Assembly (NCBI GenBank): GCA_903927605.1
Contig: CAIYNT010000076.1
Coordinates: forward strand, 1 to 11,588
Length of the DNA: 11,588 bases
From: an uncultured Holophagaceae bacterium
Lineage (GTDB): Bacteria; Acidobacteriota; Holophagae; Holophagales; Holophagaceae
Reading direction: 5' to 3'
Part shown: positions 1 to 6,922 of the stretch, one piece after another
Numbering within the stretch: position 1 is the first letter of the stretch
Layout: every line of letters begins with the position of its first letter
Made by a program: the position numbers and the translations under genes
The notes under the pieces: generated by a model
Told to the model about the DNA's origin: nothing
What the model saw: only the letters and a program-made list of their open reading frames with translations
Databases searched by the model: none

Positions 1-58
1 CCTCGTGCTCTTTCAAGGCCAAGATGATCTGCTCCTCGGTGTATCTGCTCTTTCTCAA
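1..58 (-). CDS. IS3-family transposase OrfA, N-terminal fragment cut by window edge
   Basis: On the minus strand from a TTG at 58 the frame reads (M)RKSRYTEEQIILALKEHE. This is the typical start of IS3-family OrfA proteins (IS2/IS407 type), which begin with a basic residue run followed by [FY]TEEQI and a helix-turn-helix DNA-binding domain. A GGAGG at 64-68 lies 5 bases before the TTG and supports this start. Only 19 codons are visible. In the family, OrfA is joined to the OrfB integrase core by a programmed -1 frameshift, but that part cannot be seen here. It is not known whether the element is intact or active. Confidence 0.75.
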   Translation of the reverse strand, partial: MRKSRYTEEQIILALKEHE

Positions 59-119
59 GGGGCCCTCCAAAGGGGGAGGACTCACATTATCCTTGGTCTA
101 GTTTTTCGGGGGGACGTCA
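1..119 (-). mobile_element. End of an IS3-family insertion sequence (5' end of element, rest beyond left edge)
   Basis: Read on the minus strand, the sequence from 119 inward begins TGACGTCCCCCCGAAAAACT, has a short untranslated lead, a GGAGG ribosome site (64-68) and then an IS3-type OrfA start. IS3-family ends usually begin with TG and lie just outside orfA, which fits an outer boundary near 119. The boundary is also where the AMMECR1-like reading frame loses homology. The other end, the second inverted repeat and the target duplication are outside the window, so the exact border could be off by a few bases. Confidence 0.72.
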
Positions 120-300
120 TCCCCTCCAGGCGGAGGGTCACGAAGGAAGCCGCCGGGCCGTCGAAGCCGGGGACCTCGCTCTGGTCACACGCGGGTCCAC
201 CCAGGGCCTCGGCGATGGCCGCCCGGGCCAGTCGCGCCAGGCGCTGCCCATCCCGTTCAGGGATGGCCGCCGCCGGTTTCGAAGAAGGCAAAGGCGCCAT
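82..300 (-). pseudogene. AmmeMemoRadiSam system protein A (AMMECR1 domain), truncated by the IS element
   Basis: The frame from an ATG at 300 starts MAPLPSSK and continues RLARLARAAIAEALGG, then AASFVTLRLEG. This matches the start of bacterial AMMECR1-domain proteins: a helix of the LxxLARxAIExAL type, then the strand 'FVTL...G' that normally leads into 'LRGCIG'. At about 119 the frame runs into the IS end and stops at 82 after about a dozen foreign residues. Roughly 60 of the usual 180-200 residues remain, and the conserved core is gone. The gene overlaps the end of the MEMO-family gene by 44 bases if it starts at 300, the usual arrangement of A after B. The start is uncertain because a downstream TTG is possible. 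The 3' part may exist beyond the left edge on the far side of the IS. Confidence 0.68.
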
Positions 301-1057
301 AACCGACCACTTCCTCCTGGCCTCCCGCCGTATCGCCCGAGTTCCGCAGGTCGAGCAGCTGAGGGTGCAGGCGCTTGCGGCGTGCGGCCTCCAGGAGGCC
401 GGCCACGGGGATGGCTCCGCAGGCACACTCAGGAGCCAGCGCCGTGTCCAGCCGCAGGATCTGCCGGGCGGTCTCCTCGTCCAGGGCCCGGCACTCTCGG
501 TAGGACAGGTAGTGGGAGAGGTCCGAGCTCACCACGATGATGGTCTCGGACCCACCCCACAGGGCCTCGATCACCTCCGCCACCTGGGAGGGCGTGGCCC
601 GGCCCGCGGCCAGGGGGACCAGTCTCGCCTTGGGGGCCACCCGCTGCAGGAAGGGCAGGTGCACCTCCAGGGAGTGCTCGGGCCGGTGGATGACCTCGTT
701 GCGCCGGATCTGGGGGATGCGCCTCAGGGCTGCGAGGTCGATTTCCACGGTACCAAGGGGGGTTTCGAAGGCGTCGGATTCGGGCAGGACCAGGCCCTGG
801 AAGGCCACGTGGTGGCTGGGCCCCAGCAGCACCACGCGCTCCAGGGTGCCACCTTCCCGCAGGAGCCGCGCATAGCCGCTGGCGGCCACGGGGCCCGAAT
901 AGACGTACCCGGCGTGGGGCACGATGAGGGCCTTGGGCATGGGTTCTTCCGGCGGCACCGCCACTGCCGAGAGCAGCCGGTCCACCTCCCTGCCCAGAAG
1001 GATGGGATCCCCCGGATAGAACCTGCCGGCGACCGAGGCTGGGCGGACCGTCAACAT
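257..1057 (-). CDS. amrB: AmmeMemoRadiSam system protein B (MEMO1 family)
   Basis: This 266-residue protein has the MEMO family's usual length (about 270) and its motifs in order: VRPASVAGRFYPGD at 4-17, PHAGYVYSGP (47-56), GPSHHV (79-84), EHSLEVHLPFLQ (127-138), SSDLSHY (177-183), CACGAIPV (211-218) and NSGDTAG followed by VVGYGAFAFF (239-259). By homology with human MEMO1, His48, a His in the GPSHH motif and a Cys in the CACG motif would form the metal site. MEMO proteins are structurally related to extradiol dioxygenases, and the reaction of the bacterial members is not established. In many prokaryotes the gene sits beside an AMMECR1-domain gene (A) and a radical SAM gene. Here A follows directly but is broken by an IS. 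The symbol amrB is used loosely for this family. Confidence 0.93.
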   Translation of the reverse strand: MLTVRPASVAGRFYPGDPILLGREVDRLLSAVAVPPEEPMPKALIVPHAGYVYSGPVAASGYARLLREGGTLERVVLLGPSHHVAFQGLVLPESDAFETPLGTVEIDLAALRRIPQIRRNEVIHRPEHSLEVHLPFLQRVAPKARLVPLAAGRATPSQVAEVIEALWGGSETIIVVSSDLSHYLSYRECRALDEETARQILRLDTALAPECACGAIPVAGLLEAARRKRLHPQLLDLRNSGDTAGGQEEVVGYGAFAFFETGGGHP

Positions 1058-1062
1058 GGGAC

Positions 1063-1068
1063 CCTCCT
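1063..1068 (-). promoter_or_regulatory. Ribosome binding site fixing the MEMO-family start
   Basis: A perfect AGGAGG on the minus strand lies 5 bases before the ATG at 1057. The frame stays open up to an ATG at 1117, but the 20 extra residues have no family similarity and no comparable ribosome site, so 1057 is the better start. Confidence 0.85.
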
Positions 1069-1182
1069 GCGCACGGGGATACGATGGGTTCTGGTGGGAC
1101 TTGGCGCAAGCATTCATGGCGGGATGAGCGCCTTGGCGACGTCTCTGCGGACCTGCGGATCCGGGATAGGTTCAGATCCTGG

Positions 1183-2622
1183 TCAGGCTCGTGAGCCCGG
1201 ATCATGCGGCAGGCTCCCCCGGGGCGATCGGAAATAGGCAAAGGGCGTGGCATGCAGGAAGTTCGACACGCGGCTGGTGTAGATGTCGGCGTAGCGCTCA
1301 ATCTGCCGGATGAGGTGGCTCTTGTCGTTGCCGGCGCGGGTGAGCAGACCCCAGCGGGCGTTGGTCAGTTCGCCGCCAGCCTTGGCCAGGGGAGCGATCT
1401 CCGCATCGAGGGCCAGGAGCTGGCCCCGGAGGTCCTGGACCCGGGCGTCCAGGGTGGCTGCATCAGTGGTGACGGTGGGTCCATAACCTGTATGCAGCCG
1501 CTGGAGGGCGAGGCGGGTCTGGGACAACCTGACTTCCATTGTCTCCTTCTCCTCCATCAGGGCCATGAGGTGCAGTTCGGTGGGCCGATAACTCTCCAGG
1601 GCCGAAACCTCGGCCTCCAGCTCCCGCAGCACCAGGGCCGTGCGCCAGCTGAGGGTGCGCTTGCTCACATGCACATCACCGAACATGTGGTCCCCCACGT
1701 AGAGGATTTCGTCGCCGGAGATGCCAAGATTCCGTTCCACTTGGGCTGCGGATCCGCCCAGGTAGAGGCCCCCGGTATGCAGGGGACCGGTCATGGGCCG
1801 CAACAGGCCCGTCTCGTCCACCACCTCGAAGAAGGGACCCTGCTCGGTGAAGAAGGCGGGCTTGCGGGCGCTGACGATCACCACGTCGAAGAGCTGCCGC
1901 CAGGTCATGCCTTCCGGCAGGTGCCGGTCGTAGGCGTGGGCCATCATCTTCGAGGTGAACGTCCACTCCGAGTTGGTGATGAGCAGCAGCTTCTTGCCAG
2001 CGGCCTTCTGGTCCAGCAGGGCGAGGGCGGCCTCGGGATCCTGCACCACATAGCGCTCGGGGGTCGCGGCGATCTCGGCCTTCAGGTGGCCCTCAAGGTG
2101 CTGGGCATCCACGCGCATCCGCACGTGCCGGTAGAGGCTGGCGTATTCGAAGGGGCGAGAGAGGGCGCCCCGGTCCAGCAGGTCCACGGCCTGGGCGAAG
2201 AGGCACCCCTCCGACAGGGAGAACAGCGTGTTGAGGAAGACCCAGCGGGGATCGCTCAGGTCCACCGGGGTCTGGGCGTAGGCGTCCCGCTGCTCGGCGA
2301 ACTCGAGCATGCGGGTGCCGTGCATGGCCCGCTTCACGAACCCGAAGCGGTTGGCCTTCACCAGATTCCCCAGCTCGGTGTCGATCACCAGCCCGCGGGT
2401 CACCATCTGGGGATCGAAGGCCAGGCCCTCTACCGGCCAGCCCTCGGAACCCAGGCGTTCCCGGGCCTGGGCATAGACCATGCGTTCGAAGCTGTCCACC
2501 CGGTAGTCCACCAGGGTGTAGTCCATGTCGTAGCCGATGGCCCGCACCGACCGCAGGTTCAACGTGCGGTTGCAGAAGATCCCCCGTCCGGGGGTGACTT
2601 CGGGGATGACTTGATCCGGCAT
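1183..2622 (-). CDS. HAD-IG family 5'-nucleotidase (cN-II-like, purine nucleotidase family)
   Basis: This 479-residue cytosolic protein carries the HAD signature of the cN-II/HAD-IG 5'-nucleotidase family. Motif I is GYDMDYTLVDY (30-40), with nucleophile Asp32 and acid/base Asp34. Motif II is LLLITNSEW (212-220, Thr216), and a lysine lies in SARKPAFF (Lys254). Motif III/IV is YVGDHMFGDV (308-317), with metal-binding Asp311 and Asp316. Residues 330-450 are charged and helical, probably a coiled-coil-rich C-terminal region as in the family. Family members dephosphorylate purine mononucleotides such as IMP/GMP, but the substrate here is inferred. No signal peptide is present. No strong Shine-Dalgarno precedes the ATG at 2622, though residues 1-30 fit the family start. 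The next gene on this strand (MEMO family) lies 125 bases downstream, so co-transcription is possible but not shown. Confidence 0.92.
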   Translation of the reverse strand: MPDQVIPEVTPGRGIFCNRTLNLRSVRAIGYDMDYTLVDYRVDSFERMVYAQARERLGSEGWPVEGLAFDPQMVTRGLVIDTELGNLVKANRFGFVKRAMHGTRMLEFAEQRDAYAQTPVDLSDPRWVFLNTLFSLSEGCLFAQAVDLLDRGALSRPFEYASLYRHVRMRVDAQHLEGHLKAEIAATPERYVVQDPEAALALLDQKAAGKKLLLITNSEWTFTSKMMAHAYDRHLPEGMTWRQLFDVVIVSARKPAFFTEQGPFFEVVDETGLLRPMTGPLHTGGLYLGGSAAQVERNLGISGDEILYVGDHMFGDVHVSKRTLSWRTALVLRELEAEVSALESYRPTELHLMALMEEKETMEVRLSQTRLALQRLHTGYGPTVTTDAATLDARVQDLRGQLLALDAEIAPLAKAGGELTNARWGLLTRAGNDKSHLIRQIERYADIYTSRVSNFLHATPFAYFRSPRGSLPHDPGSRA

Positions 2623-2734
2623 GATTCAGGATAGCAAGGCCGATGGAGGTGGGAGAACGCCAGGCTGAGGTCTCGGATAAGCTGGTACCGGCATCACCGT
2701 TGACTCCGCGAGAGCCTCCCTTGGGATTTCAAGA

Positions 2735-3793
2735 ATGACAAGCAGATTCCTTGGGAAGCGCCCTGTCTGGTTGCCTGGACTCATCATCTCCTACGGCGTG
2801 TTCCTCGCGCTGATTACTGTGCTGAACAGGTCTGGAGCGGACCGTTTGTGGATAGGCGCCTTCAATCTCTATCTGCCTCAGGTCGTCTGGCTGGCTCCTG
2901 TCTTAATCCTGATGGGCCTCGCCTTGAAATATGCCTGGCGATGGACCCTGGTCTTGGGCCTTTATGCTGCCTGGGTCTGTGGACCAATCATGGGGTTCTG
3001 CTGCAGCTTGCCTGAGCAGTCAGGACCTGTCGTGACGGGTACGACGCTTCGCCTGATGACCTGCAACATAAAATCCGGTCGACGGGATGTCGAGGCCCTG
3101 ATCAGCGATCTCGCCCGCTACAAACCTGACATCGTGTTCCTTCAAGATGCGGGGGATGTGATGAAGGGTCCCCTCGGAGATGGTTTCCGCAGCTGGAATG
3201 TGTGCTCCGACAGCCAGTACGTGATCGCGAGCAGATGGCCTCTCGCGAAGGCGGAGGCACTCTTGATTTCCCAGCCAAACGACCGGGAATACCTGTTACG
3301 GACGGTGGTGGAGATCGGCCATACTCCGATCTCCCTCTACAACGTCCACCTTCTGACGCCCAGGGATGGACTCAATGCCTTGAGGACGGCCCGAAAGCGC
3401 CCCGGCCAATTTGCAGAAGCAGTTCAGGATCTTCAAGACAATGTGGAACACCGCATCCTCCAGGCGGGCAAGGTATCGGATTTTATCCGGCAGGAACATG
3501 GCGCGATCATCCTGGCCGGCGACTTGAACTCGCCCGACGAATCCCTGGTCGGTCAGGCGCTGAGGGAGGCGAACCTGCACGATGCCTTTGCCGAAGGGGG
3601 AAGGGGCTATGGATTCACCTATGGCCACTTCCTGCTTCGCGGCAGGATGCCTTGGCTGCCACGCATATCGTGGATGCGGATCGATCACATCATGCTGAGC
3701 TCCCGGCTCCAGGCGAAACACTGCTGGACGGGCACGGGCGAGGCCTCCGACCATCGCCCCGTTTTCGCCGACCTGATCGTCCCGGCCTCCTGA
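2735..3793 (+). CDS. Membrane-anchored endonuclease/exonuclease/phosphatase (EEP) family protein
   Basis: This 352-residue protein has three predicted membrane helices (about 13-31, 47-66, 70-90) followed by a complete EEP (DNase I-like) domain. Visible catalytic motifs are TCNIK (Asn111), FLQD (135-138), YNVHL (His205), AGDLNSP (Asp263, Asn265), RIDHI (Asp317, His318) and SDHRP (Asp339, His340). The second motif is LQD where most members have LQE, a conservative change at the metal ligand. EEP proteins hydrolyse phosphodiester or phosphomonoester bonds in nucleic acids, phosphoinositides or sphingomyelin. The substrate cannot be read from the sequence. The N-terminal helices would tether the domain to the inner membrane, most likely with the catalytic part outside the cytoplasm. 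The ribosome site is weak. The gene stands alone between a divergent nucleotidase gene and the peptidase gene 139 bases downstream. Confidence 0.88.
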   Translation: MTSRFLGKRPVWLPGLIISYGVFLALITVLNRSGADRLWIGAFNLYLPQVVWLAPVLILMGLALKYAWRWTLVLGLYAAWVCGPIMGFCCSLPEQSGPVVTGTTLRLMTCNIKSGRRDVEALISDLARYKPDIVFLQDAGDVMKGPLGDGFRSWNVCSDSQYVIASRWPLAKAEALLISQPNDREYLLRTVVEIGHTPISLYNVHLLTPRDGLNALRTARKRPGQFAEAVQDLQDNVEHRILQAGKVSDFIRQEHGAIILAGDLNSPDESLVGQALREANLHDAFAEGGRGYGFTYGHFLLRGRMPWLPRISWMRIDHIMLSSRLQAKHCWTGTGEASDHRPVFADLIVPAS

Positions 3794-3922
3794 TCAGATC
3801 ACCATCCCGCGTCACGGCCGGAGCAGCAAAAGATCGGCGGAGTGTTCGGGCCCAGCGCGCGAGGTTCGCCATCGCGGCAGGGGAATACTTCGTCTCCGTG
3901 CGATTCTATTGGGTCCGCACTC

Positions 3923-3927
3923 GGAGG
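3923..3927 (+). promoter_or_regulatory. Ribosome binding site fixing the S9 peptidase start
   Basis: GGAGG lies 5 bases before the GTG at 3933. The longest open frame begins at a TTG at 3909 but has no ribosome site there. Starting at 3933 also gives a cleaner signal peptide (MTLLYRFLIPAILIALPAAA). Confidence 0.75.
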
Positions 3928-3932
3928 CCCTC

Positions 3933-6023
3933 GTGACCCTGCTGTATCGATTCCTGATCCCCGCCATCCTCATCGCCTTGCCCGCCGCAGCTGCGGAGAA
4001 GCGGGCCTTCACCATTGAGGATCTCTATCGCCTGAAGGGCCTGCAGCACCTGGCACTGAGTCCCGATGGATCGAGGCTGGCCTTTGAGGTATCCAGCCAG
4101 GACCTGAAGGCCGCCAAGCGCAGCACCCAGATCTGGCTGCTGGAAGTGGCCACGGGCTCGGCGAAACAGCTCACTTCCTCTGGTAAGGCCGATACGGAAC
4201 CCCAGTGGTCGAAGGACGGGAAGACGCTCTTCTTCCTGTCGAACCGCGAGGGCGGCAGCCAGCTCTGGGCCCTGGATCCCAGTGGCGGCGAAGCCCGCAA
4301 GGTCACGACTTTTGAAGCGGGAATCGGCTCGCCGAAGCTGCTGCCTGGGGGGAGCAAGGTGGTGTTCGAGGCCTCGGTGTTCCCGGAAGCCATGGCTGAT
4401 GGGGCGAAGCAGAAGGAGCTGAGCGAGAAGCTGGAGAGCGGACCCGTGCAGGCCCATCTGGCGGATTCCCTGCTCTACCGCCACTGGACCGAATGGCAGG
4501 ATTTCCAGTACTCGCACCTCTTCGTGGCCACCTTTGAGGGCCCGGTGGAGGCGATCACTTCCGGGAAGCAGGACTATCCCGCCGATGCGACCACCCCGAT
4601 GCCCCAGTCTTTTGACGTGAGCCCTGACGGCAAAGAGATCTGCGTCGTCACCAACACGGACCCGGTGCCGGCCCGCTCCACCAACCAGGACCTCTTCCTG
4701 ATCCGCCTAGATGGCGATCATACGCCGCAGCGCATCACGGACAACCCCGCCTATGACGGCGAGCCGAAGTACTCGCCCGATGGCCGCTTCATCGCCTACA
4801 AGCTCCAGACGAAGCCGGGCCATGAATCCGACCGGTTCCGTCTGGCGGTCTACGACCGTGTCACGAAGACTCGCAGGGTGCTCACCGAATCCATCGACAA
4901 CTGGGTGGAGAGCTTCCAGTGGTCAGCGGATGGCAAGGCCATCTGGTTCACCGTGCAGGAGCAAGGCCGCTGGCCACTGTTCCGCGTGGAGGTGGCCTCC
5001 GGAAAGATCACCCGCATGCTGGAAGGCCAGACCATCCGGGAATTTACGGTGAGTCCCGATCAAAAGAGCGTCTTCCTCGCCAAGTCCCGCGTAAATGAAC
5101 CCGTGGAGATCTGGCGCTACGGCTTCGAGACAAAGGAACTGAAGCGCCTCACCTCGTTCAATCAGGCCGTGGCCGACGAGGTCGATATCCGCCCCGCGGA
5201 AGAGCAGTGGGTGAAGGGCGCCGATGGCAAGGACGTCCAGGTCTTCCTGGTGAAGCCCCATGGCTTCGATCCCGCAAAGAAGTATCCGCTCATCCTCAAT
5301 GTCCACGGTGGCCCGCAGATGATGTGGTCCGACTCGCTGCGGGGTGACTGGCAGGTCTATCCGGGTGCGGGCTACATTGTGGCCTTCCCCAATCCGCACG
5401 GCTCCACCGGCTACGGCCAGGCCTTCACGGACGCCATCAGCGGCGACTGGGACGGCAAGGTGATGACCGACATCGGGAAGGTGGTCGACCACCTGGCCGC
5501 GCTGCCCTACGTGGACAAGGACCGCATGGGCGCCATGGGCTGGAGCTGGGGCGGCTACGCCATGATGTGGCTCGAAGGCCACACCAGCCGGTTCAAGGCC
5601 CTGGCCGCCATGATGGGCGTCTACGATTTGCGCTCCATGCACGGCGCCACCGAGGAGCTGTGGTTCCCCGAGCACGACCTCACGGGCACGCCCTGGGACC
5701 AGGTCGCTGCCTACGAGCGCATGACGCCCAGCAACTACGTGAAGGCCTTCAAGACACCCTGCCTCGTCATCACCGGCGAGCGCGACTACCGCTTGCCCTA
5801 CACGCAAAGCCTGCAGTTCTTCACGGACCTGCAGGAGATGGGCGTGCCCAGTCGCCTCCTCGTCTTCAAGCACGACGGCCACTGGCCAGACAACCTGAAG
5901 TCCATGCCCGTCTACTACAACGCCCACCTCGAGTGGTTCCAGAAGTACCTGGGCGGCGGCGCCGCACCCTGGAAGACCGAGGACATGGTACGGAACTTCG
6001 TCTTTGACAAGGCTGGGAAGTAG
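3933..6023 (+). CDS. Secreted S9 family peptidase (prolyl oligopeptidase / acylaminoacyl-peptidase type)
   Basis: This 696-residue protein starts with a signal peptide, with a likely cleavage after PAAAA near residue 21. The N-terminal half is a beta-propeller of WD40/TolB-like blades, seen as repeated SPDG or SxDG blade motifs (LSPDGSRLAFE, WSKDGKTLFFL, VSPDGKEICVV, YSPDGRFIAYK, WSADGKAIWFT). The C-terminal half is the alpha/beta-hydrolase catalytic domain: VHGGPQMMW (oxyanion region), GWSWGGYA with nucleophile Ser538, GERDYRLPY with Asp618, and HDGHWP with His650. S9 enzymes of this type cleave short peptides, often after proline or from acylated N-termini, and the propeller limits access to small substrates. 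The protein is probably periplasmic and serves peptide scavenging or turnover. No terminator is evident after the stop, and a convergent small gene ends 3 bases away. The GTG start is chosen over a TTG 24 bases upstream. Confidence 0.95.
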   Translation: MTLLYRFLIPAILIALPAAAAEKRAFTIEDLYRLKGLQHLALSPDGSRLAFEVSSQDLKAAKRSTQIWLLEVATGSAKQLTSSGKADTEPQWSKDGKTLFFLSNREGGSQLWALDPSGGEARKVTTFEAGIGSPKLLPGGSKVVFEASVFPEAMADGAKQKELSEKLESGPVQAHLADSLLYRHWTEWQDFQYSHLFVATFEGPVEAITSGKQDYPADATTPMPQSFDVSPDGKEICVVTNTDPVPARSTNQDLFLIRLDGDHTPQRITDNPAYDGEPKYSPDGRFIAYKLQTKPGHESDRFRLAVYDRVTKTRRVLTESIDNWVESFQWSADGKAIWFTVQEQGRWPLFRVEVASGKITRMLEGQTIREFTVSPDQKSVFLAKSRVNEPVEIWRYGFETKELKRLTSFNQAVADEVDIRPAEEQWVKGADGKDVQVFLVKPHGFDPAKKYPLILNVHGGPQMMWSDSLRGDWQVYPGAGYIVAFPNPHGSTGYGQAFTDAISGDWDGKVMTDIGKVVDHLAALPYVDKDRMGAMGWSWGGYAMMWLEGHTSRFKALAAMMGVYDLRSMHGATEELWFPEHDLTGTPWDQVAAYERMTPSNYVKAFKTPCLVITGERDYRLPYTQSLQFFTDLQEMGVPSRLLVFKHDGHWPDNLKSMPVYYNAHLEWFQKYLGGGAAPWKTEDMVRNFVFDKAGK

Positions 6024-6026
6024 AGG

Positions 6027-6164
6027 CTACTTCTTCTTCTTTGCGGGCGAGAGCGGGGACGGTTTCGCGGGTTCGGCCAATTTGCCGGAGAGTTCCGATC
6101 CCCGGTGCGTGGCGCCGTGGACGACGGCAGGTTTGGCTTTCTTGGGTTTCTTGTCGTTGGACAT
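6027..6164 (-). CDS. Small lysine-rich hypothetical protein (45 residues)
   Basis: An ATG at 6164 opens a 45-residue frame starting MSNDKKPKKAKPAVVHGATH and ending SPLSPAKKKK. A GAGG lies 4 bases before the start (within AGAGGG, 6168-6173). The product has 12 lysines and 6 prolines, few hydrophobic residues, no cysteine and no membrane segment. It should be a very basic, probably disordered cytoplasmic protein, possibly nucleic-acid or ribosome associated. This function is only a guess from composition. I recognise no family. It lies convergent to the S9 peptidase, with 3 bases between the two stop codons. Codons look GC-biased at third positions like the neighbouring genes, which favours real coding, but the ORF is short enough to be chance. 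Confidence 0.55.
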   Translation of the reverse strand: MSNDKKPKKAKPAVVHGATHRGSELSGKLAEPAKPSPLSPAKKKK

Positions 6165-6392
6165 AAGCCCTCTTTCCTAGGGTCTCCGGCTGGTTTGGAT
6201 GCTGACCCTGTTCACAGCATGGGCACATTAATCAGGAATTCCCGGATTTCTCGACCTATTTCACCCGATCGAGGAGCCTGCAGCTGGGTGGATCTGGGAT
6301 CGACCATGGACAAAAAGGACAAGACCATCACTGGTGATGAGTGGAAGGCTGGGAGGTGGAAGCGTTCAATGGCATCAGGGCGGCGCTGCAGG
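6165..6392. other. Intergenic stretch with a small perfect inverted repeat, no gene seen
   Basis: This stretch lies between the small lysine-rich gene and the outer-membrane protein gene, both on the minus strand. The only structure seen is CATCACTGGTGATG at 6326-6339, a 6-bp stem with a two-base centre. On the minus strand it is followed, about ten bases on, by a short T-rich run. It could be a weak terminator for the outer-membrane gene or a binding site. A plus-strand frame from an ATG at 6306 overlaps the neighbouring gene and does not look like a protein. No convincing promoter was recognised. Confidence 0.35.
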
Positions 6393-6920
6393 TCAGAACC
6401 GCCAGGTGGCGCCTGCAGTGAGGCCCGTAGCGGTGAGGTTCTTCTCGATGGGGCTCCAGAAGCCCTTCACCTCCACGCCGAGCTGGGGTGAAACCTGATA
6501 ACCGATTCCGCCGGCGACACCGAGCCGGGTGGCGGAAACGGTCGAGGGGCTGGTTCCCGTGGCACTCGCCCGCCACTGCTGGCCGCCGAGGCTGCCCACC
6601 AGATAGGGGCCATGCTTGGCGTTCTCACCGGGGAACCAGAGGGCATCCAGCATCAGGTCCACGGAGGTGACGCTGGTCTTGGTGCCCGCCAGGCCCAGGG
6701 TGTTGCCCTTGGGAATCTGCTGGGCGCCTATGGTGGGTCGCAGGAGAAAGGCATCCCCCAGGGGGATCTCGACGAACCCATAGACGCCGACGCCCAACTG
6801 TCCATTGGTGAGGTCGCGCAGATCGCTCATGGGCACGAGGCCCTGGACCTTGAGGCCGAAGGAGGCGTCCTGGCTCCAGAGGGGCAGGGCGGCGAGCAGA
6901 AGGAATGGCAGGCGGCGCAT
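6393..6920 (-). CDS. Small outer-membrane beta-barrel protein
   Basis: This 175-residue protein has a signal peptide (MRRLPFLLLAALPLWSQ, cleavage near residue 16-18). A series of alternating polar/hydrophobic strands separated by short turns follows, for example FGLKVQGLVP, LGVGVYGFVEIPL, VTSVDLMLDALWF, GPYLVGSLGG, RLGVAGGIGYQV and LGVEVKGFW. It ends in an aromatic-terminated strand (LTAGATWRF) with the C-terminal Phe that BAM-assembled outer-membrane proteins carry. The size and pattern suggest an eight-stranded barrel of the OmpA/OmpW-like 'outer membrane beta-barrel' class. The ligand or role is unknown. The ATG lies 2 bases after the stop of the KdsC-like gene, with GAGG 7 bases upstream, so the two genes are almost surely co-transcribed and may be translationally coupled. 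Confidence 0.8.
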   Translation of the reverse strand: MRRLPFLLLAALPLWSQDASFGLKVQGLVPMSDLRDLTNGQLGVGVYGFVEIPLGDAFLLRPTIGAQQIPKGNTLGLAGTKTSVTSVDLMLDALWFPGENAKHGPYLVGSLGGQQWRASATGTSPSTVSATRLGVAGGIGYQVSPQLGVEVKGFWSPIEKNLTATGLTAGATWRF

Positions 6921-6922
6921 GG

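Noticed and set aside
1186..1200. GGCTCGTGAGCC inverted repeat as a terminator of the nucleotidase gene
   Set aside because: It lies inside the last codons of the gene, has only a 4-5 bp stem and is not followed by a T-tract.
5..1237. Long plus-strand open frame across the IS end, AMMECR1 remnant and MEMO gene
   Set aside because: It is the antisense shadow of GC-rich minus-strand genes. Its translation is rich in Gly/Arg/His/Gln with no recognisable domain, while the opposite strand encodes clear MEMO motifs.
1204..2634. 476-codon plus-strand open frame opposite the 5'-nucleotidase
   Set aside because: It is the mirror frame of a strongly supported HAD gene, is low-complexity in composition (G, H, Q, V), and has no ribosome site or domain.
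2700..2734. TTGACT before the EEP gene as a promoter -35
   Set aside because: No acceptable -10 occurs at 16-18 bases, so I do not call a promoter.
3794..3932. Gap between the EEP and peptidase genes examined for an RNA gene, terminator or promoter
   Set aside because: No convincing hairpin with T-tract, promoter or small ORF was found.
6306..6491. Possible plus-strand small protein starting MDKKDKTITGDEWK
   Set aside because: The start looks attractive, but there is no good ribosome site and the composition decays into shadow-like Gly/Arg/Ser. More than half overlaps the supported outer-membrane protein gene on the other strand.
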